A stretch of DNA of 64,000 bases from Sphingopyxis sp. YF1 (GCF_022701295.1 NZ_CP033204.1:2232001-2296000); one strand, 5' to 3'. Positions 41,238 to 50,557 are shown, numbered from the stretch's first letter. Program-made: numbers and translations. The notes: generated by a model from the letters alone, not told the origin.

Positions 41238-43790
41238 CTAGAATTTCTTGCGGACCGTCAGGCGGACGGTGCGGCCGAGCGGGTCGATCTCGTCGCGGCT
41301 GTAGCCCTGCGGAACGCTCCCGTCCTCCAGCGTGACGCGGCGATAGCCGTTGAAGAGATTCTGGACGTCGAGCGAGAGTTTGAGATCCTTGAACAGCGAG
41401 CGCTTTTTCGACCCGCCGGACAACCGGTCGGGCTCGACGAACAACGACAGGTTGTACAGCATCGGCGGCTTGAAGCGGAAGCGCTGGTCGCCGTTCGCCA
41501 CCTCGGCCGGACTGCTCCAGTTTCCGTTGATCGTCGCGCCGATCCCGCGCTTGCCCGCGGTGACCTGCAGCGAGACATTGTGACGCGATTGCCCGCTGCC
41601 CGCGAGCTGGTCGATCACCGGCAGGCCGGGGTGGGTCTGCAACTCGTCCTTCAGTCGCCAGCGATGATTGAGCGAGACGCTGAACTGGAGGGGGTTGGCG
41701 GGTGCCTTGCCCTGCCCGCCCGGACGTGTCTGTCCCAGGCGCAGCGCCACCCCGGTCGACAAATCCGAATTGGTATCGCGCGCAATATTGATCGCGCGGG
41801 CGTCGACCGAGACCAGCCGCCCCTCGCCATCGCGTGTCACGCGCTCGGGAAAGGCCGCCTCTATGACCGGTGTCAGTTCGGGAAACGCAGCCACTCCGCC
41901 CTTGGCCACCGATTGCCGGTAGGCCATGTTGATCGCGAAGCTTTCATTTCCCAGAGGCCGGACGCTGGCAGCGATCGACAACGCCTGCTGACGCCCCCGG
42001 CGCAGGTCGGGATTGCCGCCCGTGATCCACACCGGTTCGGCGACTTCCTGGCGTACATAGTCAAAGATGCGGTTGATGGTTGCCAGGAACGGCGCATCGA
42101 GTTGCTCGAACGAGGGCACGGTTTCGACATAGTCGATCGATGCTCTAAGCTGGACAACCGGGGACGGCGACCAGCTAAGATTGCCGCCGAACCGCTTTTG
42201 CGGACTGCTCCGTGTCATTGCCTGTATGGCGGCGCTGATTTCGGCGGACAGGTTGCCGAGGAGACTCGCCTCCTCTGCGGCGCGGCGAGAAATTGGTACG
42301 GCGATTGTCATTTGCCCGTTCGAATGCCGTCGCAATATGCGGCTTGTCCCGACCAGGGCGCCTGCCGCATCGTATCGCAGGCCTTCGGTGCGGTTGCTCC
42401 CGGCAAGCGCGGTAAAATTCCAAACGACGGGGCCTGCGGGAAGCTCCGCAACGGTCTTGCGCACATTGAGCCTGGCGCCAAGATTTTCGCTGTTCGTGCG
42501 ACTGCGCGTTGCGATGAGAAGGCTGTCGTCCCAGACGCCAAAGGGATTGAAGCGTGGATCGGCAGCGTCGATGAGCGCCTGCGCGCGCGCCGTATCAATG
42601 CCGGCTTCCAGCAGATTGTTCGTCCAGTTCCGCGAATAGCTGATCCCGACGCTGGTTTGCCAACCGCCGATGGCGCCATTGATCGAGAGAGACGCACCGG
42701 CCGAGGTCGCATCATTGCCGGTGCGTAGCGGTCGTTCGTCCGCGAGCGGCCGCGTCAGGAGCACGTCTTCGGCAAAAGGCGACGAGGGATGCCCTGCGGG
42801 AAGTATCACCGAAGCCATCGGCAGGCCGCGCAAGCCGTCGCTGCTGTTTCGACCGGCGTTGAGATTCAGCGACGCGGAAAACCTTCCGAAAGGACGCGTG
42901 ATTCCGATGATGATCGAAGCATTGCGCTGAGAAGGCTGGAGGGTTTCGAACCGATTGGGATCGACGGCATGGACCATATTCGCGGTCGCAACGAAATCGT
43001 CGAGAATCGCTGTTTCGGTTCGCGTCCCTGGAGGGATGGCAGCGACCAATACCGGTCGGCCGACCGCAAGGCTGAGCGCGGGATCGATTTCCCCTCCTCC
43101 CGGCGCCGCGATGAAACCGACACTGTCGAATACCCCTTCGCGGGCGGGGATGCGGCGGGCCGACTTGAAAAGCGCGCTGTCGCCTCCCGCCCCGGCCTGA
43201 ACATTCCAGCGGATATCGCCATTGATCGCTGTTCGCCGGACCGAAAATGAGCCGCCGTATCGACCGCCTGCCGTCGCGAAATTGATCCCGGTGTCGGCAT
43301 CCCATGTCGAAAAATTTTTCTTCAGTACCAGGTTTACGACGCGCTGGCCCGGACGTTCGCCATAGTGCGCTGCCGCCTCCGGTTTCAGAACCGCCAGCCT
43401 CTCCAGCGCTTCCGGGGGATAGAAGAGAATCGAACGATCGAAACCCACCGGCTTGCCGTTGATGAGAACGACAGGCTCCTCACCATCATTGCCGATGAAT
43501 GGGGCGAGCCGCACCACGAGATCCTGGATGCTGTCGGCACCGTGGCTGGCGATCTCGTCTTCATTGAATTCACTTTCAGAGGCGACCGCGGCTTCGCCGC
43601 GCCTGTCGGCCGTAACGACGATCTCGTCGGGTTGCTCTTGCAAGGCGACAACGCCCGGCGGGGAGGTTCCTTGCGAAACACTCCCCGCCGCGACGTCCCC
43701 CTTGTCGGTTTCGGCATGAGCCGCCACTTCGCCGACAACGAACAACGGCAGCAGCGTCAAAAGCCGGAACTGAATTGCTTTCAGCCTCAT
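41238..43790 (-). CDS. TonB-dependent outer-membrane receptor
   Basis: The 850-residue product has a signal peptide (about 1-26), a TonB-box-like EIVVTA near 57, and a plug domain (about 75-160). The long beta-barrel ends DPLGRTVRLTVRKKF with a terminal Phe typical of outer-membrane barrels. No STN domain is present, so it should transport rather than signal. Codon use and GC are lower than in the flagellar and polysaccharide genes. It lies downstream of two small secreted-protein genes in the same direction. The substrate is unknown. Confidence 0.9.
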   Translation of the reverse strand: MRLKAIQFRLLTLLPLFVVGEVAAHAETDKGDVAAGSVSQGTSPPGVVALQEQPDEIVVTADRRGEAAVASESEFNEDEIASHGADSIQDLVVRLAPFIGNDGEEPVVLINGKPVGFDRSILFYPPEALERLAVLKPEAAAHYGERPGQRVVNLVLKKNFSTWDADTGINFATAGGRYGGSFSVRRTAINGDIRWNVQAGAGGDSALFKSARRIPAREGVFDSVGFIAAPGGGEIDPALSLAVGRPVLVAAIPPGTRTETAILDDFVATANMVHAVDPNRFETLQPSQRNASIIIGITRPFGRFSASLNLNAGRNSSDGLRGLPMASVILPAGHPSSPFAEDVLLTRPLADERPLRTGNDATSAGASLSINGAIGGWQTSVGISYSRNWTNNLLEAGIDTARAQALIDAADPRFNPFGVWDDSLLIATRSRTNSENLGARLNVRKTVAELPAGPVVWNFTALAGSNRTEGLRYDAAGALVGTSRILRRHSNGQMTIAVPISRRAAEEASLLGNLSAEISAAIQAMTRSSPQKRFGGNLSWSPSPVVQLRASIDYVETVPSFEQLDAPFLATINRIFDYVRQEVAEPVWITGGNPDLRRGRQQALSIAASVRPLGNESFAINMAYRQSVAKGGVAAFPELTPVIEAAFPERVTRDGEGRLVSVDARAINIARDTNSDLSTGVALRLGQTRPGGQGKAPANPLQFSVSLNHRWRLKDELQTHPGLPVIDQLAGSGQSRHNVSLQVTAGKRGIGATINGNWSSPAEVANGDQRFRFKPPMLYNLSLFVEPDRLSGGSKKRSLFKDLKLSLDVQNLFNGYRRVTLEDGSVPQGYSRDEIDPLGRTVRLTVRKKF

Positions 43791-43941
43791 TTTCTTCAGC
43801 TATTCATGTCCGCACTCTCATTCGTTGCCATGAAAAGCCCGCTCGATCGCCTCGCTCGTCCGAAAAGGCGCGCCTCTCGATTGGAGGAAATCGGATGACG
43901 TGCAAGGTCACCATGAAGCCGCGGCCCGATCCGGCGCTGCT

Positions 43942-44481
43942 TCAAAAGGTGACGCTGACATCGACAGGCGAAAAAAGCGAGGCTGATCCGACGATTTTGC
44001 ACACCCCGGTTCCCGGCGAATATTCCGGCACGAGCGCGTCGACTTTCAGGAGATCCGGGCTGTCTTCAAATTTCAAGGCCACATCGCCAAAACAGCCCCC
44101 AATCGAAATGGAACCCAGATCGACATCCTTCAGCGTGATGATGGTATCGAGGCCGGCCTGGGCAACCGTAGCGGAATGGGGGTTGGAACGAATGCTGACC
44201 AGGCCGCAACGCGGATCCCCTGCGATCACGTCGAGGTCGACGGACGTCACCCCGTGACCGTGCGGTCCCGCCGGATGCCCCGACAGCGGCGGATGCGGGC
44301 TGTTATCCGGGACAAGAACCGATACATTCATGGTACAGGGAAAGGGGCCGGCCCCCAATCCGGTCACCATGACGGTCCCCTGGAAGGTCCAGTTTCCATC
44401 CGGCTCGAGGATCTGTGCCGAAGCGGCTTGCGCTGCCAAAAGGGGGACGCCGGCCACAAAAGCGAGAATTTTCCTTTTCAT
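43942..44481 (-). CDS. Secreted protein, first of a tandem paralogous pair (possibly PraB-like)
   Basis: The 179-residue product has a signal peptide (MKRKILAFVAGVPLLAAQAASA). The mature part is beta-rich, with four spaced cysteines (PFPCTMN, DPRCGLV, GGCFGDV, GVCKIVG). Its layout matches the neighbouring product at 44617-45153: W-x-x-x-GT near the start, a CGLV/CSLV pair, a C-F/T-GD motif and C-x-I/L near the end. PraB-type secreted proteins have this sort of size and location, but that assignment is a guess. The start is the ATG at 44481 with GGAGG upstream. Confidence 0.78.
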   Translation of the reverse strand: MKRKILAFVAGVPLLAAQAASAQILEPDGNWTFQGTVMVTGLGAGPFPCTMNVSVLVPDNSPHPPLSGHPAGPHGHGVTSVDLDVIAGDPRCGLVSIRSNPHSATVAQAGLDTIITLKDVDLGSISIGGCFGDVALKFEDSPDLLKVDALVPEYSPGTGVCKIVGSASLFSPVDVSVTF

Positions 44482-44537
44482 ATCGCCCTCCAACTGCCTC
44501 GGACCAGTATCGGTTCAATATCTGTCCCGACGCGGGG

Positions 44538-44570
44538 AAAAGGCGGGCGAGTGGAAACCACCCGCCCGCC
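44538..44570 (-). terminator. Intrinsic terminator between the tandem secreted-protein genes
   Basis: On the minus strand GGCGGGCG (44570-44563) pairs with CGCCCGCC (44549-44542). An inner GTGG/CCAC stem and a TTT loop continue it after one mismatch, and TTTTCCCC follows. It lies 46 bases after the stop of the upstream paralogue, so the downstream one needs readthrough or its own promoter. Confidence 0.8.
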
Positions 44571-44616
44571 AGTTTCCAAGGATGAACATACTTCCCGGAG
44601 GAAGCAGATGCCTGGA

Positions 44617-45153
44617 TCAGGGCTTTACCTGACCGCCGGCAGGCGACGTCAGGATACCCGCGCCCGCCAGGGTGCAGGGCGACCCGGCCGTCGCAGCCGG
44701 CAGAGTCTGATTGAACGTCACGTTTCCGTTGTTCCACGCGACATTGATATCGCCGGTGCAGTCGCCGAGCGTGATCGTATGCGCGTAGACATTGCGCAGC
44801 GTGAACGTCCCGGTATTCGAACTGCCGGAATACTCCACGTTCGGGGCCGGGATCGGATCCACGGTGACCAGCGAGCACAGCCCACCGCCGCCCGTGAGTT
44901 CGAGGTTCGCCGTCAGGTGATGCACGTCCGTGTGGCTGACGCCCGGCCCGCCGGTGTCGGGATTGTCTTCAGGCCCGGTGAGCGTGAGCTTGAAATCGCA
45001 GTCGAGCGTGATCCCCTTCGAAACCGTCGTTGTGCCTTCGATGACCCAGGGCGCGGCGGGCGTGATATACGGGTCGATATGACCATGTGCCGCCGCAGTC
45101 TGGGCGCCAGCCAGCGCCGCACAGCTCGCAAACGCAGTAAGAAGCTTTTTCAT
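44617..45153 (-). CDS. Secreted protein, second of a tandem paralogous pair (possibly PraB-like)
   Basis: The 178-residue product has a signal peptide (MKKLLTAFASCAALAGAQTAAA), then HGHIDPYITPAAPWVIEGTT. The mature part has four cysteines in the same order as the paralogue at 43942-44481 (LDCDFK, GLCSLV, GDCTGD, SPCTLAG) and is predicted beta-rich. ATG codons at 45156 and 45153 and a TTG at 45168 compete; GGGAG spacing favours 45153. It is preceded by a 215-base AT-rich region and followed by a strong terminator, so it is probably its own transcript. Confidence 0.8.
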   Translation of the reverse strand: MKKLLTAFASCAALAGAQTAAAHGHIDPYITPAAPWVIEGTTTVSKGITLDCDFKLTLTGPEDNPDTGGPGVSHTDVHHLTANLELTGGGGLCSLVTVDPIPAPNVEYSGSSNTGTFTLRNVYAHTITLGDCTGDINVAWNNGNVTFNQTLPAATAGSPCTLAGAGILTSPAGGQVKP

Positions 45154-45230
45154 CATTCTCTCTCCCAATACTACTCAAGTGCAATTCGCACCACACAAGC
45201 TAACGCCAAAAAAAGGACGCAGCATTCCAA

Positions 45231-45249
45231 ATCACGAAGTAGACGTGAT
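45231..45249. promoter_or_regulatory. Dyad in the AT-rich region upstream of the secreted-protein gene
   Basis: ATCACG (45231-45236) and CGTGAT (45244-45249) form a perfect 6+7+6 inverted repeat about 80 bases upstream of the secreted-protein start. The whole 45154-45368 gap is far more AT-rich than anything else here (runs such as AATTTATAATGATCA and TCAATAATAATAAG) and should hold the promoter. TGATCA occurs twice nearby. Confidence 0.45.
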
Positions 45250-45368
45250 CAAGAATTTATAATGATCAGCAGATTAAGATATAAGACGAATCAATTTCTT
45301 CTGTATTATTTTACAATGAACTACCCAGGAATATCAATAATAATAAGTCACATCTCAACATTTTAAGG

Positions 45369-48300
45369 TCAAAATTTCACAGACGCATTAAATCCAACTA
45401 TCCGAGGATCGAGCGTAAATACGTTTGTTGTTAATCCAGTGTCGTCCGAGTTGACGAAAAATCCCGTAATCGGGGTCTTGTCGAACAGGTTCTTCACATA
45501 GAGCTGGAATGCCAGTCCGGAGTCCGGACGGGTCAGCGTGACGGCGACGTTCACATTGTCCCACGCACGCAGGCGGTCAAACGCCGTGTTATACACGCGG
45601 CCATAGCTGCTTGACTGGCGATAATAGTCGCCTCGGAAGGTCAGCTCCCAATCATCACTATCGAGGAAGAAGGTGTATTGTGCGCCAACATTCATCGACC
45701 AGCGCGGCGCGTTGGGCAATTCGTTGCCCCCGAGATCCGCATAGAAGCCGCGCCCGCCATTCGGCGCGCCACTGCCGCCCTGCGCAATCGGCAAACCCAC
45801 GGTGTCGGGATTATACGGAGCCAGCGGATTATAGGTTACGCCATAGAGCGCCCCATAGTTCAGCCCCTTTGACGGCCGGGACGGGTCCCACGTGCCGATT
45901 CGATCCGCCCCCGGGCAGAGCGTTGCCAGGGCGGTTTCCGGCGAGAGGGGCCTCGCAAGGACTTTCTCCACAAGAGCACGGGGTGCGATGCAGTTCGACG
46001 GCACCTGCAGCCAGGGCCTGACGACGACCCAGTCGGGATCCCCCTGGGTGCGGTTCATCACGTCGATCGACTGCGATCCATCCTTCAGCCGGGTACGCAG
46101 ATAGCCGAGGTTCGCATCCATCCTGAACGCGCGCGACGGACGCCATGCGGCTTCGAACTCCAACCCCCATGACGTGGCGTCGAAATTCTCGTTGTAGGCG
46201 ATGCGATCAACGATCTGCGAGACCTGATAGTCCTTGTAATCATAATAGAAACCGGTCGCGTTGAGCGTAAATCGCCCACCGGAAAAGCTGTTCTTCGTTC
46301 CGATCTCCAATGCGTTGACATATTCGGGGCGGAACGTCTGGGGGAGAAACTGGTACTGCACGACGGCCGGGTTGAAATCGACACGCGGCGGATTGGTACC
46401 GCCGCCCTTGTAGCCGCGCGTGGCAGACAGATAGACCAGCGTTTCATCGGAAAAACTCGTATCGGGCTTCCAGTCCAGAACCGCCCGGCCGGTAAACCGC
46501 CCCCATTTCTGGGAAATATCGGCCAGGGCCGGATAACCGCTGTTGACACGCCCGCCGGTCGTGTCCCCGGCAGGCAGGCCGAGCGTGTTGTCCACCCCTC
46601 CGCCCAGGAGCAACTGGCTCGGGATCTGCGTGGAACGTTTGCGGTCGTGCGTATACCGCCCGCCCAGCGTCAGCTTGAGCGTATCGCCGAGGTCCCAATA
46701 GACTTCCCCGAAGGCCGCCCAGGAGCGAATGCGAATGCCGTTCTGGCTGAGAAAATAATTATGCCCCTGGTTGTTGAGCTTGTCGATCGGATTGGGGTCG
46801 ACATAGACGCATTCCCGACCCTCGAAACCGAGTTCACATGGCAACTGCCCGTTATTTCCTCCGATCAGATTGGGAGATTGCCTGTTGTAGAACCATCCCG
46901 CGAGCAAGCTGAACATATTGTTGAAGACGTAATAATCGTCCTGCGATTTGAAATCGAGATAGTTGACTCCGGCCAGGAAGTTGACCGGCCCGTCGAAACT
47001 CGATTGGAGCCGAAGTTCCTGCGACCATTGGCGGTTGCGCGACCGGCTCAAATCCGCCGAAACCATGCGATCGGAACAGCCGAGTTGCGGATCGCAGAAT
47101 ACGCCCCCGGGGGTCGGCCCGGGATAGTTGACCGTGTCCAGCGGGCGCCCGATGACGTCAAAGAGCCGCTGCGTTGAATCGTTGAAAAGAGGATTTCCGA
47201 CGAAGCGGTTGTAATCCTGCATCGAGTAGAAGCGATCGCGCGCATAGGCGGTCTGGGAAACGATCTTCAAACTGTCCGAAGGATCAAAATCCATATTGAA
47301 CTGGATGATGTCGTTCTTGGCCCTGAATACGGGGTCAAAACTCGTCGAGATCTCGCGGAGATTGCGCGATTGCGTCACGCCGGCATAGGGATCGGTTCCC
47401 TTGGTCAGCATCACCCGGTTCTTCGGGAAGGTCGGACTGTCGTAGCCGATGTTGATCGTGGCGGGCACATACAGATAGACAAGGCTGGTGCCGTTCGGCA
47501 CGCCATAGGCTGCATCGTCATATAGCGAACCGGGCAGACATCCCTGGCTCAGCCGCCCCTGCAGGATCGCGTTGGGGACGTTGACGTTGCCAACCTTCGT
47601 GGGGCCCGGGTCATTGGTGCAAAGCTGCTTGCCGGTGCGCGAGCGGTTGTCGTCTTCCTCGAAATGCTGCCAGATCAGACTGGCGCGGAAACGATCGCTC
47701 GGCTCCCACGCCAGAGTTGCCCGCGTCGACCACAGGTCCCGGCCGTTCACCCGACGCTGCGTGAAGCTGTTATAGTCGAACCCGTCGCGCTTGGTCCACG
47801 CGCCGGCGACCCGTACCCCGAGCGTATTCCCCAGCGGCACGTTGAGCATGCCGCTCAATCGGGTCGTGTCAAAGCTTCCGACCTCGCCCTTGATCTCTCC
47901 GCCGAAGCTGGAAGCGGGAAGGGCCGGAATGAGATTGACGACGCCTGCGGTCGCATTGCGGCCGTAGAGAGTGCCCTGCGGACCGCGCAGAACCTCGACC
48001 CGTTGCATGTCGAAGAACTCGGATTCGAAAAGGCGATTTCGCACGAGTGGCGTATTGTTGAAGCTGACCGCCACCGCCGGATCGCTCGATGCCGAAATCG
48101 ACTGCGTTCCGACGCCGCGGATCTGAAAATTATACATGCTGAAATTGGTCTTGGAAAAGCTGACGTTGGGGATGGCACGCAGCAATTCCGACCCGCCCTC
48201 GATCTTGCGGTCGTCGAGTGCCTGCCCCGACAGCGCCGTCATCGCGATCGGCACGTCGATGATCTTTTCCTCGCGCTTCTGCGCGGTCACGATGATCTCG

Positions 48301-48677
48301 TCATTGCTCTCGATCGCGGCGGCGGGTGCGGCGCTCGTCGCGGGATTTGCGTTTCCCTCCGGGGTGACCACGAAGACATTGCCGTCGCGGCGATAGCTGA
48401 GCCCCGTGCCGCGCAGCAGCGTCTGGAGCGCCGTTTCGGGATCCGAACTGGCGCTGAACCCCGCGCTCCGCTTGCCGCGGATGATCACCGACTCGCCCAT
48501 GATCGTCATGCCGCTCTGCAGCCCGAAGTCGCGCAGCGCCCGGTCGAGCGGCTGGGCCGGAATCTTGTAGGCGGTCACGCGATCGCGCGCCGACGCCGCA
48601 TTGGCCGACAGCATGAGGCATCCCACTGCCACGCTGCCCAGAAAAATCTTACGCAAACCCCGTCCCTGGAAACGCAT
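45369..48677 (-). CDS. TonB-dependent receptor with N-terminal STN signalling domain
   Basis: The 1102-residue product has a signal peptide (about 1-30) and an STN domain (about 33-105; YKIPAQPLDRALRDFGLQSG, LLRGTGLSYRRDGNVFVVTP). The TonB box is EIIVTAQKREEK, followed by a plug with RGVGTQSISASSDPAVAV-type segments and a barrel ending ILDPRIVGFNASVKF-like. The STN domain is the part that touches a FecR-type regulator in FecA-like systems. The ECF sigma and FecR genes lie divergently upstream. The ATG at 48677 follows GGGAGAGGGGA. The substrate is unknown. Confidence 0.93.
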   Translation of the reverse strand: MRFQGRGLRKIFLGSVAVGCLMLSANAASARDRVTAYKIPAQPLDRALRDFGLQSGMTIMGESVIIRGKRSAGFSASSDPETALQTLLRGTGLSYRRDGNVFVVTPEGNANPATSAAPAAAIESNDEIIVTAQKREEKIIDVPIAMTALSGQALDDRKIEGGSELLRAIPNVSFSKTNFSMYNFQIRGVGTQSISASSDPAVAVSFNNTPLVRNRLFESEFFDMQRVEVLRGPQGTLYGRNATAGVVNLIPALPASSFGGEIKGEVGSFDTTRLSGMLNVPLGNTLGVRVAGAWTKRDGFDYNSFTQRRVNGRDLWSTRATLAWEPSDRFRASLIWQHFEEDDNRSRTGKQLCTNDPGPTKVGNVNVPNAILQGRLSQGCLPGSLYDDAAYGVPNGTSLVYLYVPATINIGYDSPTFPKNRVMLTKGTDPYAGVTQSRNLREISTSFDPVFRAKNDIIQFNMDFDPSDSLKIVSQTAYARDRFYSMQDYNRFVGNPLFNDSTQRLFDVIGRPLDTVNYPGPTPGGVFCDPQLGCSDRMVSADLSRSRNRQWSQELRLQSSFDGPVNFLAGVNYLDFKSQDDYYVFNNMFSLLAGWFYNRQSPNLIGGNNGQLPCELGFEGRECVYVDPNPIDKLNNQGHNYFLSQNGIRIRSWAAFGEVYWDLGDTLKLTLGGRYTHDRKRSTQIPSQLLLGGGVDNTLGLPAGDTTGGRVNSGYPALADISQKWGRFTGRAVLDWKPDTSFSDETLVYLSATRGYKGGGTNPPRVDFNPAVVQYQFLPQTFRPEYVNALEIGTKNSFSGGRFTLNATGFYYDYKDYQVSQIVDRIAYNENFDATSWGLEFEAAWRPSRAFRMDANLGYLRTRLKDGSQSIDVMNRTQGDPDWVVVRPWLQVPSNCIAPRALVEKVLARPLSPETALATLCPGADRIGTWDPSRPSKGLNYGALYGVTYNPLAPYNPDTVGLPIAQGGSGAPNGGRGFYADLGGNELPNAPRWSMNVGAQYTFFLDSDDWELTFRGDYYRQSSSYGRVYNTAFDRLRAWDNVNVAVTLTRPDSGLAFQLYVKNLFDKTPITGFFVNSDDTGLTTNVFTLDPRIVGFNASVKF

Positions 48678-48793
48678 TCCCCTCTCCCTCTCCCTGTTTT
48701 CGCCCGGGAATTTCCTTCCCGTTGCGGTCGCGCCCTTCATCGGCCTCACTGGGTCAGACGCCATGATCCCGGCGTCGGGGGGATGGTCCCTGT

Positions 48794-48819
48794 AATTTTC
48801 ATCGATGTTAATGAAAATT
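48794..48819. promoter_or_regulatory. Perfect inverted repeat between the STN receptor and the ECF sigma gene
   Basis: AATTTTCAT (48794-48802) and ATGAAAATT (48811-48819) form a 9+8+9 perfect dyad in the 310-base divergent gap 48678-48987. A ten-base palindrome TTTGCGCAAA follows at 48824-48833. A further CCCCG/CGGGG hairpin lies near 48917-48932. The rest of the gap shows no gene. Confidence 0.55.
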
Positions 48820-48987
48820 GCGGTTTGCGCAAATTCGAACCGGTGCGACTATGAATACAGAAATAATGGCCACCCCATCCCCCCTCTTTGCCGCGCCCAG
48901 CGTCTGCCCGATCAACCCCGGAAAAACGGGGATCGACCATGGTGAGGATGCTGCCGGAATGGATTTTGGGGTTGGGAGCGGCTGGCC

Positions 48988-49530
48988 ATGCTTGCCTTTG
49001 CAGGATCTGCGCTGACGATGGCGGTACCTCAGCAGGACCGGAACCTGGCGGAATGGATGACCGCCTATGGCCCGGGACTGCGCCGCTTCTTTCGCCGCCG
49101 CGCGCACGATGCCGACGTCGATGATCTGGTGCAGGACGTGTTCGTGCGGCTGCAGGCCGCGCAGCTCAGCACCCCGATCGACAATGTCGAACGCTACCTC
49201 TTCACCACCGCGCGCAACGTCCTGATCAGCCGCTACCGCAGTCAGGCCGCGCGTTCGGCTTTCCTCCACGACGAATTCGAGGAAAGCCTCGAAATCGCCG
49301 ACCAGCTGTCGCCCGAACGGATCGCGATCGGCCAGCAGGAATATCTGCGCGTGGTCGAGGCGATATCGAAACTGCCGCCGCGCGCGCGCGAGGCGTTTCA
49401 GCTCCACCGCTTCGAAAATCTCACCTATCAGGCGATCGCACAGCGCATGGGCATTTCGAAGGAATCGGTGAAGGAATTGATGCACCGCGCGATCGTCCGG
49501 CTCGCCGAAGCCATGGAGGCCGACGCATGA
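48988..49530 (+). CDS. ECF sigma factor, FecI-like
   Basis: The 180-residue product has sigma region 2 (RRFFRRRAHDADVDDLVQDVF, VERYLFTTARNVLISRYRSQ) and region 4 (ISKLPPRAREAFQLHRFENL, ISKESVKELMHRAIVRL). This is the FecI-type of iron-responsive systems. An in-frame ATG at 49018 is a possible later start. It overlaps the FecR gene by 4 bases and is divergent from the STN-type receptor it presumably controls. Confidence 0.92.
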   Translation: MLAFAGSALTMAVPQQDRNLAEWMTAYGPGLRRFFRRRAHDADVDDLVQDVFVRLQAAQLSTPIDNVERYLFTTARNVLISRYRSQAARSAFLHDEFEESLEIADQLSPERIAIGQQEYLRVVEAISKLPPRAREAFQLHRFENLTYQAIAQRMGISKESVKELMHRAIVRLAEAMEADA

Positions 49531-50540
49531 GCGGCGCGCAGGCCACCGCGCGCGCGGCGATCCGTTCCGCGGCCGCGCAATGGTTCAACCTCGAACGGTC
49601 GGGCGACATGACGGTCGACGATGCGCGGCGCTTTCGCGAATGGCTCGACATGTCCGGCGATCACCGCCTCGCCTACGATCGCGTCGCGCGCGTCTGGGCG
49701 ATCGCCGGCACCGCCGCCGAAGACCCCGCGCTGCGCACGGCCGGCGCCGCCATCGCCGAACCCGACGAGGTTCCGGCACCGCCGCAACGCTGGCGCGCGC
49801 TCGCGATGGCCGCATCGCTGCTCCTCGCGGTCACGATCGGCTGGACCGCGCTCGATAGCGGCCTGTTCGGCGCCGGCGCCCCGGCCCCATCGGAACAGCA
49901 GGTTTTCCGCACCGGAACCGGCCAGCGCACGATGATCACGCTTCCCGACAAGTCGGTGGTGACGCTCGACGCCGAAACAATGGTGCGGCTGGGCGACAAC
50001 GCCCATGAACGACGGGTCGAACTGCTCGGCGGCCGCGCCTTTTTCCGCGTCGCCAAGGACCCCTCGCGCCCCTTCATCGTCGTCGCGGGCGACAAGAGCG
50101 TGCGCGCGCTCGGCACGGCGTTCGAGGTGAGCTTCGACAACGGCAACATGGTCGTGACCCTTGCCGAGGGCAAGGTCCGCGTCGCCGAAGCGGCGCCGGG
50201 ATCGAAGCCCGGGAACAGCGCCGATATGGTACCCGGCGCGCAGCTCGTGATCGGCGCCGACCACAATTGGACGATGAACCGCGTCGATGTCGAAAAGGAA
50301 ACGAGCTGGACCGACGGCCGCCTCATCTTCATGGGCGATCCGCTGTCGGACGCGATCGCCGAAATGAACCGCTATTCGGACCGCAAGCTCGTTTTCAAGG
50401 ACGGGACGATTCCCGCAAAGGACGTCGTCGGCGTGTTCAAATCGGGCGACGTCGACGGCTTCGTCAAGGCGCTCGAACTCAACGGCACCGCGCACCGCGT
50501 TTCGGCATCGGACAGCGAGATCTTGCTTTCGGCCAACTGA
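49527..50540 (+). CDS. FecR-family anti-sigma/signal transducer
   Basis: The 337-residue product has an N-terminal cytoplasmic helical region (AAAQWFNLERSGDMTVDDARRFREWLDMS, the DUF4880-type segment) and one membrane helix near 92-110. The periplasmic FecR domain follows (GQRTMITLPDKSVVTLDAET, VELLGGRAFFRVAKDPSRPF). A C-terminal STN-interacting part contains LSDAIAEMNRYSDRKLVF. It relays receptor occupancy to the sigma factor encoded just upstream. Confidence 0.93.
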   Translation: MSGAQATARAAIRSAAAQWFNLERSGDMTVDDARRFREWLDMSGDHRLAYDRVARVWAIAGTAAEDPALRTAGAAIAEPDEVPAPPQRWRALAMAASLLLAVTIGWTALDSGLFGAGAPAPSEQQVFRTGTGQRTMITLPDKSVVTLDAETMVRLGDNAHERRVELLGGRAFFRVAKDPSRPFIVVAGDKSVRALGTAFEVSFDNGNMVVTLAEGKVRVAEAAPGSKPGNSADMVPGAQLVIGADHNWTMNRVDVEKETSWTDGRLIFMGDPLSDAIAEMNRYSDRKLVFKDGTIPAKDVVGVFKSGDVDGFVKALELNGTAHRVSASDSEILLSAN

Positions 50541-50557
50541 CCGGCGGGTCGGCGGCC

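Noticed and set aside
39047..41335. Long plus-strand open frame opposite the molybdopterin oxidoreductase
   Set aside because: The oxidoreductase on the minus strand shows clear family motifs; the plus frame is low-complexity shadow.
48794..48819. The divergent-gap dyad as a classical Fur box
   Set aside because: It lacks the GATAAT repeats; the iron link would rest only on the neighbouring FecI/FecR genes.
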